A stretch of DNA of 64,000 bases from Diogma glabrata (Eukaryota > Arthropoda > Insecta > Diptera > Cylindrotomidae), in the NCBI GenBank assembly GCA_963693315.1, contig OY856186.1:374051663-374115662 (forward strand), in the 5' to 3' direction. Shown here piece by piece: positions 1-12,600 of this stretch; position 1 is the stretch's first letter; each line of letters opens with the position of its first letter. The notes below the pieces were generated by a model that was not told where the DNA came from, searched no databases, and was given only the letters and a program-made list of their open reading frames with translations. Made by a program: the position numbers and the translations under genes.

Positions 1-296
1 GCAATCCTTAATAGATTTTTTTAAAAAACAGCTCGAAATGCTTGTTAGTATCTTTACTATGCATATGTTTCATTAATACATTGAATTTGTTTGTGTTGTA
101 AAATATGCAATCCAAAAACGGAATAACCTTTTTTCCACAGAAAAAATTGGCTTAGCGTGAATATCTCAAAAACAAGAGCCAATCTAAAAAAAAGAATGTG
201 AAATATGATATTCGTGATCAGCAGGTCAAAATCCACAAGAAATGTTGAGTTTTAGTCTGGGAGACAAAAAAGATCAAAATTTGTAAACTAGTGTCA
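1..296 (+). repeat. Third copy of the 42.8/49.0-kb repeat (partial)
   Basis: Same sequence family and orientation as 48755-49031 (ACTATGCATATGTTTCAT, AATATCTCAAAAACAAGAGC, TTTGTAAACTAGTG). Cut by the window edge. Lies in the intron upstream of the first visible EGF exon; 297-557 shows nothing else. Confidence 0.75.
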
Positions 297-557
297 TCGA
301 ATACTACTTTTAGATAAAGTTGTGAAGCATTTTGGTGAAATTGACAATATTTTCAATTGACAATATTTATTTATGTGCTCGGGAATAGGATCCCTTATTG
401 GATTCACAATATTGGGTAGTTTTTTACTTCTCTTTGGTATTTTGTAATACGAATTACGCAATATTGTGTAAATTTACAATATTGTGATTAAATTTATGTG
501 TCCGGGAATTTGGATTTGTTAATATTCCCCAAATTTATTTATTTTATTATTTCACAG

Positions 558-683
558 ATATAAACGAATGTGATAACAATAACGGTGGTTGTGATCAAGT
601 TTGTACTAACAAACCAGGAACATATGAATGCTCATGTCATGTAGGCCTGCAAATAGATATTATCGATGGAAAAACATGTGTTT
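558..683 (+). CDS. EGF exon 1 in window
   Basis: Acceptor TTCACAG ends at 557 and donor GTAAGT starts at 684. The 126-bp phase 1-1 exon encodes one complete calcium-binding EGF module: DINEC start, six cysteines, an NNNGGC stretch between Cys1 and Cys2 and a closing KTC. Symmetric exons holding one module are typical of cbEGF genes. It is too short for an ORF scan but continues in phase into the next exon. No start methionine or signal peptide precedes it, so earlier exons must lie outside the window. Confidence 0.85.
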
Positions 684-3600
684 GTAAGTTTTTTTCTAGT
701 CCTTAAAAATATTTCAATTAATCCTTTATATATAACCTAACGTAATCCTGCTTAATCTCTGTGTTTTATATATTGTGTACAAAATTGTTTGTTACTCGTT
801 GCTATTAATGCCTAAACAATATAACTCAATTAACCTAACGTGTGTGGTTTAAAAAAACTGTTTGGTTTTTATTTTATTTATTTATTAATTTATTTATTTT
901 CTGTCATAAAATTATTTTTTTTTTTAAATTAACAAATTTTCTTTAAGACATAAATGAATGTTTATTAAATAACGGTCATGGACCATGTCAAGACACTTGT
1001 AAAAACACATGGGGCAGTTATGTGTGTTCATGTGATGGATTACCAGGAACGTTTTTACATGCTAACAGACATTCATGTAATGATTCTGGGGAATGTGCTA
1101 ATAACAATGGTGGCTGTTCGCATGATTGTTTAACCACGATGGGACGAATGTTTTGTTTATGTCCCGATGGATTTGTATTAGGTGATGATTGGAGAACGTG
1201 TTCAGGTAAATTTAATTTTTGTTAAAATGAATGAAGAAATATAAATAAATTTTGATGCACGAGATTACTAATTGTATAATATTACTAATTGAGTTAATAA
1301 TTAATTACCCAGGCAACTAATAGGCCATTTAATAAAGCTATTAATAGCAACTGTAGAGTGGGTTTACGGAATAACTATTATGTAACGTGATTTGTCGATT
1401 GAACAATCATTGGTTTGATTATTTTAGATATTGATGAATGTCAAGATCCCGAAATTTCTCAACATTGTGAGTATGGATGTGAGAACACATTAGGATCATA
1501 TAGATGTTTGACAGATCATCATGAGAACGATGTTCATTTGAGTCATCATGAAAGTTCCACAAAATATGGTTTCGAAGAAGAATCTGGATATGATGCTGAT
1601 AACGAAGATGAAGGTGAAGAATATCATGAGGGAAGTGACAATGAGGTTAATAATATAAAACAGACAGTTTACAGTGCAAGTGGATGCCAAGATGGGTTCA
1701 TAAAAAATGAACATGGTGACTGTGAAGGTAATGTAGTTCAGAGATTTACTGTTAAGCACAATTGAAAAGATGTATAGGCTATAGACGACCATATCTCATA
1801 AAAGAAAAATCCGGCATTATTTATTATATTTTCTTCAATCAAATTTCTGAACCATTTCCAAATTTTTAAAACTATCTTCTTTATCCCCTAGATATTGATG
1901 AATGTGCTGAAGGAATAACAGGATGCCAGCATTGTCAAAATGCATATGGAGGGTATGAATGTGTATGTCCAAACGGATACGAATTGAGTGATGACGAAAA
2001 AACGTGTCGGGATATAAACGAATGTGAGATTTATTCCGATTACGAGTCAAATGAGACACCAACTTCATCTTCAATCTGCTCACATCAATGTATCAATTTA
2101 GATGGGTCCTACTTATGCAAATGTCCTGACCACTTTCATCTTCACACCGATCAAAGGACATGTGTTCAGGATTTTTGCATGGATCTAGATAAGCATGAAT
2201 TAAATAAAACAAAATGTTCTCATTTATGTGTTGATGAAGAAAATGGATTTGCATGCAAATGTCCAGATGGACTTAAACTAGATGTAGATCGGAAAACATG
2301 CCTGGGTGATTTGATAACAACAACCGAGGCAGGAGTAAGACATGAATTTATTGATCATTGTGCTGGTCACAATAACTGTCATCCTGGATTATGTGTTAAC
2401 CTTGAAAATGGACATAAATGCGAATGTCCGTCGGGTTTTGTTGAGCATAACGAAAAATGTGAGGATTTGGATGAATGTAAAGAAAATCATCATGGTTGTA
2501 GTCACGTTTGTAACAATGTTCATGGTTCATTTGAATGTTTGTGTCCAGAAGGATACCAGCTTTCTGAAGAAGATAAAAGAACTTGTATTGATATTGATGA
2601 ATGTCAGCGATCTGATCAAAACCGATGTGGTGCTTTAGTTTGTGTAAATTCTAAAGGAAGTTACGATTGTGTTTGTCCAGAGGGTAAAGATTATAATGAA
2701 GATGATGGCACATGTAGAGATAAAGATTTGTGTTATTCTGATAATGGTAACTGTTCACACTACTGTCGGACTAAAGGTGACCATGTCATTTGCAGCTGTC
2801 CAGATGGGTCTGAATTAACCAGCGATTTGAAAACTTGTGTAAAATCAAATCCATGCAATGAAAATAATGGAGGATGTTCTCAGCTATGTGATCCTAATCA
2901 CAGTATTATTTGTAAATGTTATCATGGATATGTATTGGGAGATGATGAGCAATCGTGTCATGATTTTGATGAATGTATGGAAGCAAATGGTTATTGTAGT
3001 CATGAATGTGTTAACACCAATGGTGGATACGATTGTATTTGTAAACATGGATTTGAGATATCAAATGATAACAGAACCTGTATTGATATTAATGAATGTG
3101 GGTTGGAAAACGGCGGATGTCATCACCATTGTGTGAATACAGATGGATCTTTTAGTTGCCATTGTGAAGGAGGATATCATATTGATATTAATCATCATTC
3201 GTGTGTTGACACAAATGAATGTGATATAAACAATGGAGGATGCTCTCATGAGTGTATTAATTTAGATGGACGACATCAATGTTCATGTCCTCATGGTCAA
3301 GTCCTTATCGACGATGAGAGAACATGTGAGTTTGTTGACGAATGCCGTTTAAACAATGGAGGTTGTTCTCATGATTGTCAATATTTTGATGGAGTTATAA
3401 AATGTCTTTGTCCGCCAGGATATCATCTAGATCACGAAAATGTAAAAAATTGCATCGATATAAATGAATGCACAAATGAAAATGGAGGATGTTCCCATAT
3501 TTGTAATAACTATCACGGACATCATCAATGTTCATGTCCGCTGGGATTTGATTTAACCCAAAATAACAAAACTTGCGTTGATATCGATGAATGTTCAGAG

Positions 3601-6600
3601 AACAATGGAAACTGTTCAAACATTTGTATAAATTTGTTGGGATCATATTCATGTGCTTGTGAGCGTGGTTTTGAATTAGATCATAATAATCATACTTGTT
3701 ACGACATAGATGAATGTGCGGAAGAGACACATGATTGTTCTCATCATTGTATGAATGTTGCTGGAACATTTGAATGCGGTTGCCCACCGGGATTTATTTT
3801 GGGTCGTGATCATTATACGTGTGAAGATATCAATGAATGCGAAACCGTCGATCGGAATGGAGGATGTTCCGATACATGTATAAATACGCTCGGATCATAT
3901 TATTGTACTTGTCCAGAAGGACATGTTCTGACAACAGATAGTCTTACATGTTCGGATATTGATGAATGTAGTGATGCAATTAAAATGTGTTCACATGATT
4001 GTGTGAATACGATCGGTGCATTTAGGTGTTTATGCCCTACCGGCTTGGAGTTATCTGATGATTTGGTAACATGTGTTGATGTTAATGAATGTAGTAATCA
4101 AGAAAACGGTAAATGTTCACATCAATGCGAAAATTTTGAAGGAAGTTATAGATGTAGATGTCCTAGAGGTTATGTGTTAGATAGCGACCAACGAACTTGT
4201 ATCGATATTAACGAATGTCATGAAAATAATGGAGGTTGTGAACAGCTTTGTCACAACCATGAAAATGGATATAACTGTGGTTGTAAGCTAGGTTATACGT
4301 TACGAGGAGATAATAGCACCTGTGAAGACAATGATCCATGTATGTATCGCAATGGAGGCTGTGAGCATGTTTGCAATGTGGTTGAAGAACGATCTGTGTG
4401 TTCATGTAATCCTGGATTCATAGTCAATCAGGATAATCATACATCTTGTTTGGATATCGATGAATGCAAAAATCCAAGAACATGTCATCAAAGATGTAGA
4501 AATCTTCCAGGTTCATTCGCATGTGATTGTCATCCTGGCTTTACAAAAGATCAAAAAGGAAATTGTATTGATATCGACGAGTGTAGATATGGAAATGGTG
4601 GATGTACAAAGGATTCAAAATGTTTAAATTTGATTGGCAGTTTTAGATGCATTTGTCCGGATGGCTATAAAACATCAAAAGATCAAAAAGCATGTCTTGG
4701 TAAGAACAAATTTTTAGTTATATTCATCACAATTTTTTTATTTTTAGAATATTTAGTTATGGATATAGCTTAGCAATGATTATGGTTTCTATATTGGAGG
4801 AAATTCCTGAAACGATTCTAAAATTTGTGCATTTATATCCGATACTAAGAATTTTGATTTTCTTTATGCTTATTGGTATTTCAGAAGGAATATGTTGAAG
4901 ATATTATAGATCAGTGGTTCGCGAATTTGTTTATATCTATTACCAGTTACAATTTTGTTTGAGTGCCTTTTTCACTACTCAATTGTGACTACTATTTTAC
5001 ATATTACAATATTTTTCTACGATAGCGTATAAAAATTCTATTTTCATAGATCCTTGATTCTTAATCCTTTGTGAAAATATTTTTTTTCCACTAGCGTAAA
5101 ATCATTTTCGCTAAATAACAAACTGTTGTTGCTATGGCATTTTCAAGTAATTTTACAAAATTTTTAAATCAGAGCCTCCATGCAAAATAGAATATGAATT
5201 TTGAATGTTATGTTGTCGATTTCTTATTTAATAATTAATAATAAATATCGTTTATATATTATTTATATATAAGCTATCGTAGAAAAAATTGCATTTCCTA
5301 CGCGAGATGAATACGTTTTCGTGAACAAATTTTCACTCACGAAAAAACAGGAAAATTTAGCATATATTTTTAATATTGTTCTTACTCGTAAGAGTAAATT
5401 TTTTAGTTTTTTTATTTCACTCCTTTGGAGTCGATTTTATTATTTTCTTTCATTCCAAATGCAGAAAAAAAATTTTAGTACTTGTTCGTCGTTTAGTTTA
5501 ATAACAATGCATGCATATAATAGGGTTTTGATTTTTTGACTTTTTTTATCAACACTACTTCCCTGTATTAACATTGTATTAACAACTAAAACTCAGATAA
5601 CGATTGCAAATTTAGTGACTTCTAAAGTTCTATGTATATTGAAATTAATGTGGTTTTCGTTTGTTAAGTCGAATAAATAACAAGTCGATTTTTTTCAAGT
5701 TTATTTTTTAAATTTTAAATTTTGGCGAGATTTACCAATACTAATTAAAGCGACATTTTAAATTTGTCAATTGTATACATTTTTTATTATTGAGTTATGA
5801 TTGTTGAGTTGGTAATTTTTATTATAATGTTATTTTTTCACTCACACAACCAAATACAAAAAAATAGGTAATTTAAATTTCAGTTGGTCCGCTGACCAAA
5901 TCTAGATTTTTTTCGATTAAATCTGACATACCAAACGAAAACCATATAAAGTTCAATTCGAGAATTTTGTCGAATTTTGACAAGCAAAGCTTCGAGAATG
6001 TGCAAGATTTTGTTGAATAATGGTCCAGCTAGATGTTCCAATCTCAATCAATCCAATGTTTAGAGAGCCACATTGAGAGAAACAACAATGTTAAAAGAAA
6101 TATATAAAATCTGAGTTTTGTCAAATATAAAGGCAACAACTCTAGTTTTGAATAAACAAAAATTAAACAAAAAAAAAATATTGCAAAGGAGAAAGAAAGG
6201 AAAGAAAGAAAGAAAAATAATTAGAGAAAAATAATTTTTTTTTTTATTGGAAGGCCTTGAGACTTACCCTTCAAGTAGCACAGCGACCTGAAGGTCTAAA
6301 AAAAACGTTTAAAAAAGGAGCGTATGACCAAAGGAATAGTTAATACATTCAATTTGATATATAAGAAGCAATAAAAATAATTGTAGCTACCATCGTTAAC
6401 ACTGGAAAGCGAACTGGAGTTGTAGTAAAGTAACAAAAATTATTTAAAGAAAAAGGATTTGATTTGACCTGTTTGTTAGTTGCAGGAACCATGTTTTGGA
6501 TATAGAGTCCTTCGATTAGTATTGAATGAGAAGGGCTTGTAGGTAGCACAAAATCCTAGAATATTTAATTTACTTTCGATTCAGATCTAATAAAAATTAC

Positions 6601-9600
6601 AACGAATTAAAAGAACGATTTGTGAATGGTGAGTGAAAATATGTGATAAATTTAGATAGAGAGATTACAATAAATTTGTTTCCATCTTACACGATTTTTT
6701 AGTTTCCAAACATTAGCTACGCTAGATAGAATTTAAAGGCTAACTTGGCGCTTCTGGTATGTATTCGGATACCTAGAACTCGATATTGTTTACTAAAGAT
6801 GGAGTTCGTTCGTTCATACCGTATATGAATAGTCTGATTTTTGGTATTTAAATCAAATGTATAAAAAGAATAAGTTCAACAGAATATATTATGTTTACGA
6901 GAGAATAAAATTCATTAAACACGAACCCATTGTAACGTTTTATCGTTCCGACAGAGTAACATATATTAATTTAAATTAAATTATTTTAAAATTTATTAGC
7001 AAAACAAGAAAAATAAAGAATTTTATTTTATTTTTTTTTGTCCCATTGATTCCAAAATTTAAACAATTAAATAAATTTGAATCAATTTCAATTCCTATTT
7101 AGTTACGTGGAATTTTGAAAATAAATTGACCAACCATATTGAAATACATCAAATTTTATACTAATGAGAGTTGAGAAAACAAAAAATCATAACAAAAAAC
7201 GAATTTTTATCACAATGGAGTTTAATTTAAATTTAATCCTAGCAGCGTTTGCATTTTTTAATATTCGAGAGAGTGACATGCGCAATAGTTTGAATTATTG
7301 TTTTTATGGAATCAGAGCAAAAATGTCTTCTTTTGATTTTTTATAAAATACAATTAAAGTATTTATAAAATACAATCAAAAACATTAATTTCAGAGTTCA
7401 ATAGATTCAATAAATTGTTTTATTGTGTTCCAATGCATTCACGCAGCACAATAAAAATAAAAACAGTTTATTTTATTATATTAAGACTAATAACGCACAC
7501 AGTTATGGTTCTAAAGAGAATAAAAATAAACCAATATTTATGGTTGCCGGAAGTACGTATTGAGCTCTGAAATAAATTTTTTAAATTTTTTTTCGTAAAT
7601 AGTATGATTCTATTTTATAAAAAATCAAAAAAAAACATTTTCGCTCTGATTACTACCTACTATGATTAAATTGATTTAAATTTCCAGTGTGAAAAAATTA
7701 GTATTTTTTATGATTGTTTTTTAGTTTCTCGATTTGCATTAGTATTAGTTCTTAATACTTTGATGTCTTTCATTGTAGGTCAAAATACCAAACATGTTTT
7801 AACACATTGCCTTTTGTACTATATCAACGGCTTTGCATTTCTAGTAATATTGGGCATCATAAGGAAGTCGAACTTCCGTTTTGATTACTACATAGCTAGT
7901 CAGTGTTATCCGGTTGTGAAATGTCAAGCGTTAAATTAATTCTACGTAGCTTTTCTGTATGATATTAATATATAAAATCGTTTGTTATCCATTGCCTACT
8001 CCCGTAACGAGTTTTCTAGAACTTTCTCTTTTAATTGTCTTAACAACTTCATGTTTATATTTTACAAAAATATAGATATGCTGTCACTTTTGCGGCCTCA
8101 GAACTGATCCCCTCTTTATGGATATCTATTTCTCGGCTTGTTATTCAACTCGCCTAATATTAATCTTGTGGAGTATATAATATCTTTGGTTGTTTTATAG
8201 TTTTTTAAAGATATTATTTTCACTTTTATAAAGGCACATATATTTATTATTTATTATTGTTAAATATTATTTCAATTAACAATAAAACACTTCAAAATAT
8301 TATTTCAATAAATTTTGGATATTTATTAATATGAATAATCCATACAGACTTCAAAATATTATTTTAATTAATTTTGGATATTTATTAATATGAACATGTA
8401 TGAACATTACTATGAACCATACAGAATAATTGTAATGATTGCACTGAACAATTATACAAGATAAGAGATTTTTAATTGCTAGAACATTTTATATATATCC
8501 TTATTTTGTATGTGTGTATATGTTGGATTAATAAAATGTTTCGTAATCTTGTTTTTATTTATGTGTATTAAATGGCTCAAAATTATTTGTATTTATGAAA
8601 ATTATGTAGCTCAATATTATTGCTACAACCGCTACATCACCCTCCCCTCAGATTTCAGGTTAATACTGAAAAATTTATATAAAGTGAACCTTTCTACCGT
8701 TCTTTAGTCCACCCAGGTGTCCAACAGTTAGGATTCCAAAAGCTGGCTTTACACGGTCTATGGATACCGTAGATTGTTTTCCGTTTACTTCCACAACGAA
8801 GTTTTTTCTTGTTCTACGAATTACCTTGAAAGGTCCTTCGTAGGGAGCTGTAAGAGCAGGTCGAACCTTGTCGGTTCGAATAAAAACATACTCGCAATTA
8901 TTTATGTTTTTAGGCAAAAATATTGGCCTAGTCGATTTTCGAGTATCGACTGGTTTTAAGTTGCGCATTGTTGCGCGAAACCGTTCTAAAAACAAGTTGT
9001 GGTCCATAGTGACATTAGAAGGAGAGGGCTCAAAAAACTCACCTGGTAATTTAAGACTTTGACCGTATACTAAGTCAGCTGGTGTGCATTTCAGATCTTC
9101 GTTAAAAGATGCTCGTAAACCCAAAAGAATTATAGGGAGCTCGGAACTCCAGTGGATAGTATCACCACGAGCTATAAGTGAATTTTTGAGGGAGCGGTGA
9201 AAGCGCTCAACCATTCCATTGGCCTGTGGATGATACGCAGTAGTACGAATCCTATGAGACCCTAGTAGTTTAGTAAGCTCGGAAAAGAGTTTGGACTCAA
9301 ACTGACTCCCACGATCTGTCGTTATCTCGAGGGGAATCCCAAACCTCGGAATGTACTGATCAACGAATGTTTTTACAATAGTGGTAGTAGTCATATCTGA
9401 AATTGGGTATGCCTCAGGCCAACGTGTAAACCTGTCAACGATGGTAAAGATGTATTGATTCCCTTCAGATGGAGGTAAAGGCCCTACAATATCCATATGA
9501 ATATGTTGAAATCTCCCCGATGGCATTGGAAAATGAGCGACTTCAGAACGTATGTGTTTATGCACTTTTGATTTTTGACATGCAATACAAGATTTGGCCC

Positions 9601-12600
9601 AATTGTTAATGTCTTTATTGAGGTTAGGCCAAAAATATCTTGATGAAACTAGTTTGCGCGAGCCTCTTACACCCGGATGAGAAAATTTGTGTAGATTTTC
9701 AAAAACAATCCGTCTCATAGAAACTGGAACATATGGTCTATTCGTGCCAGTAGATGTTTCACAATATAATGAGAGATTAGGGAATTCGAATTTGTCAATT
9801 TTGAATTTTGAATTAGGAGAACGATTTAAATCTGAGAGAAGATTTTCTAATTCGACATCTGTGACTTGGGCTTGAGCAAGTTTGGTTAAATCAATCCCGA
9901 TGACTTCCAGCTGGGTAATCTCTGGATCGTTAATACGTGATAAGCAATCCGCGACCACATTATCTTTCCCGTTAACGTGCTGAATATCATTTGTGAATTG
10001 CGAGATAAAACTCAAGTGTGTTGTTTGCCGTGGACTTCTTTCAGTTTTTGTGAAGAGTGCCTTGGTCAATGGCTTATGATCTGTGTAGATTGTAAACTGA
10101 CGACCCTCTAAAAAATAACGAAAGTGTTTGATAGAAAGATAAATGGCAAGTAATTCCCTGTCGAATGCTGAGTACTTGATTTCTGCTGGAGACAATTTTT
10201 TTGAGAAAAAGGCTAATGGTTCCCAACATCTTTTAGAATATTGTTGTAACACTGCACCAATCGCCATGTTTGATGCATCAGTAGTGATACTGAATGTGCC
10301 TTCATTCAATGGATGTGCTAGAAGTGTGACTTCAGCTAACGCACTTTTGACTTCGGCAAATGCAGATCTGCAACATTCGGGCCAAGTAAACGGAATTTTT
10401 TTGGTCGCTTTACCTTTGCTGGTAGTAAGCGTTGCCAAGTGTGCGTGAATAGGCGATAACAGTTCGGCTAACTTTGGAATGAATCGATGGTAATAATTGA
10501 CCATTCCGACGAACCGTTGAATTTGTGTGACAGATGTTGGTTCCAAAAAATTAGTAATGATTGCAACTTTCTCTTGAGAAGGTGCAATTCCATCAGGAGT
10601 TATTTTGTGGCTGAGGAAATCAAGAACAGGAACGCCAAAAATACATTCTGAAGATTTGATTTTTACATCAAACTCTATAAGTTTTTCGAAAAGCAGTTTT
10701 AAATGCTTTTTATGTTCTTCCTCATTTTTAGAAGCCACAAGGATGTCATCAATATATACGAATATTGGGAAATCAAGTTCTTTTATAACTTCATTCATGA
10801 AGCGTTGGAAAGTTTGGGCTGCATTCCGAAGACCGAAAGGCATTCGAAGAAATTCGAATAAACCAAATGGTGTAGTGATTGCCGTTTTAGGCACATCTTC
10901 GGGAGCCACAGGGATCATGTGATAAGCCCTGACCAAGTCAATCTTCGAGAAAACTGAACAACCGCGTAAATTCATTGAGAAGTTGTGGATATGTGGTATC
11001 GGATACCTATCCGGAATTGTAACAGCGTTGAGTCTACGGTAGTCACCACAAGGTCTCCAGTCGTTATCAACTGTTTTCTTGACCAAGTGGAGTGGAGACG
11101 ATACCGGTGATGAAGAAGTTTGACATATTCCGAGTTTCATCATATACTCAAATTCTGTTTTTGCAGCTTTGTGTTTCGTTGCGTCTAACCTGCGTGGATG
11201 AGAAAATGGAAGACGACCTGTTGTCGTAATATAGTGCACTACGTTATGCTTTACTGGAGCATTATAATTAGGTGGTTCTGTCAAACTGGGGTATGAAGCC
11301 AATAGAGAACCATAATCGGTGTTGATCGAATATTGCTTAGGAGACGGAGTTTGTACGCATGCTGTCATTGTATTGATAGATAAACCAGTGGATGTATCGA
11401 TTAACCGTCTTCCTTTAAGATCGACAAGAAGGCCGTTGCTGCTTAGGAAATCAGCACCTATAATAGGTCTGTCAACCGAAGCGAGAATGAATGGAAAAGT
11501 AAAACTGCGCCTTAGCCCAATGTTTATATTTAGTAGTTTGGATCCGAATGTGTGAATTATCGTACCATTGGCAGCGGAAAGTGACAGATTTGGATCATGA
11601 GGCTTCATTCCGTAGAATATTTTAAAAGGGAGTACTGAAAAATCAGCTCCAGTGTCTACGAGAAATGTAAGTTTGTTTACTGAGTCTCTAACAAATAAAC
11701 GGCGGCTTTCCAACACTCTACTATCTGCCGCGTTGATAGCAGGTTGGTTTAGTTTTTTGAATTTGATTGAGATACGGGCTTGTTGCCTTGGAAGTTGCAC
11801 GGTGGAGTACATTTCTGTGCCATATTACCCCACTTTTTATGGTACCAGCATAATTGTTCGCTTTCTGAAGAACGGTTGGTACTGGGAGATCGACCTCGAC
11901 TCCTGTTGCGACTTGGTCTTCTTGAGTATCTGTTAAACGAGCCACGAGCGGGAGATCTGCTGCGACCTAGAGTTGTAGAACGTATGAGCTCTTCGAGACG
12001 AGACATACGACTTTCGATATCACAAAAGCTTGTGTTGTTTGTGGAATACTCTGGTCGGTTTGTTTGATGCTGACCAGACGTGCTACAAATTGAACTAGTA
12101 CCGGGATTAGCTTCATGCATTCTGTCTGCTATCTCGACCAGTTCGTCTTGAGTTTTTATTCCATCTAGTGCCATCAGAGGGATTTGCATAACATCTGGGA
12201 GTTTCCGACGCCATGCCAAATTCAAGAAATCTTCACTGACAAGTTCATCACCTACCAGTGATTTCATCGTCCTGTATGCCTCTGATGGTTTTGCGTCCCC
12301 TAATTCAATTTTCGACAGTAGTACTTCAAGACGTTGATTAATTGATGGTGAACATCGGCTAATAAGTGCTTTTTTAATAGTGGAATACATATTTTCTGCT
12401 GGTGGTGCCATAAGCAGGTCACCGATGTCTCCTAGCATCGATTCGGGAATCGCATTGCTAACGTAGAAGTATTTTTCTGCGTCAGAAGTGCACTTAAAAT
12501 GTTTGAACTGTAGTTCCGCCTGGGTAAACCAAATTTGTGGATGTTTTTTAGAAAACACCGGTAAGTTTAACCCTTTAGTTGTAGTCGTACGGCTCGAAGC

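Larger units (their letters stand above)
4700..8171 (+). other. Large intron, first part: AT-rich, transposon scraps
   Basis: Begins the 17.2-kb intron that separates the EGF exon from the Sushi exon. No coding exon is visible. It holds a possible hAT-type end near 4911, a polypurine stretch near 6190-6225, a copy of the inverted-repeat family also seen at 62.5 kb (7255-7800), and a scrap similar to the LINE at 17.3 kb (7985-8120). Confidence 0.6.

Noticed and set aside
4911..5300. CAGTGGTTCGCGAATTTG at 4912 with similarities near 61870-62040 (TTATTACCAGT, TTTTCTACGATAGC)
   Set aside because: Could be hAT-type ends, but I could not pair both termini or find an 8-bp duplication, so it is not listed as an element.
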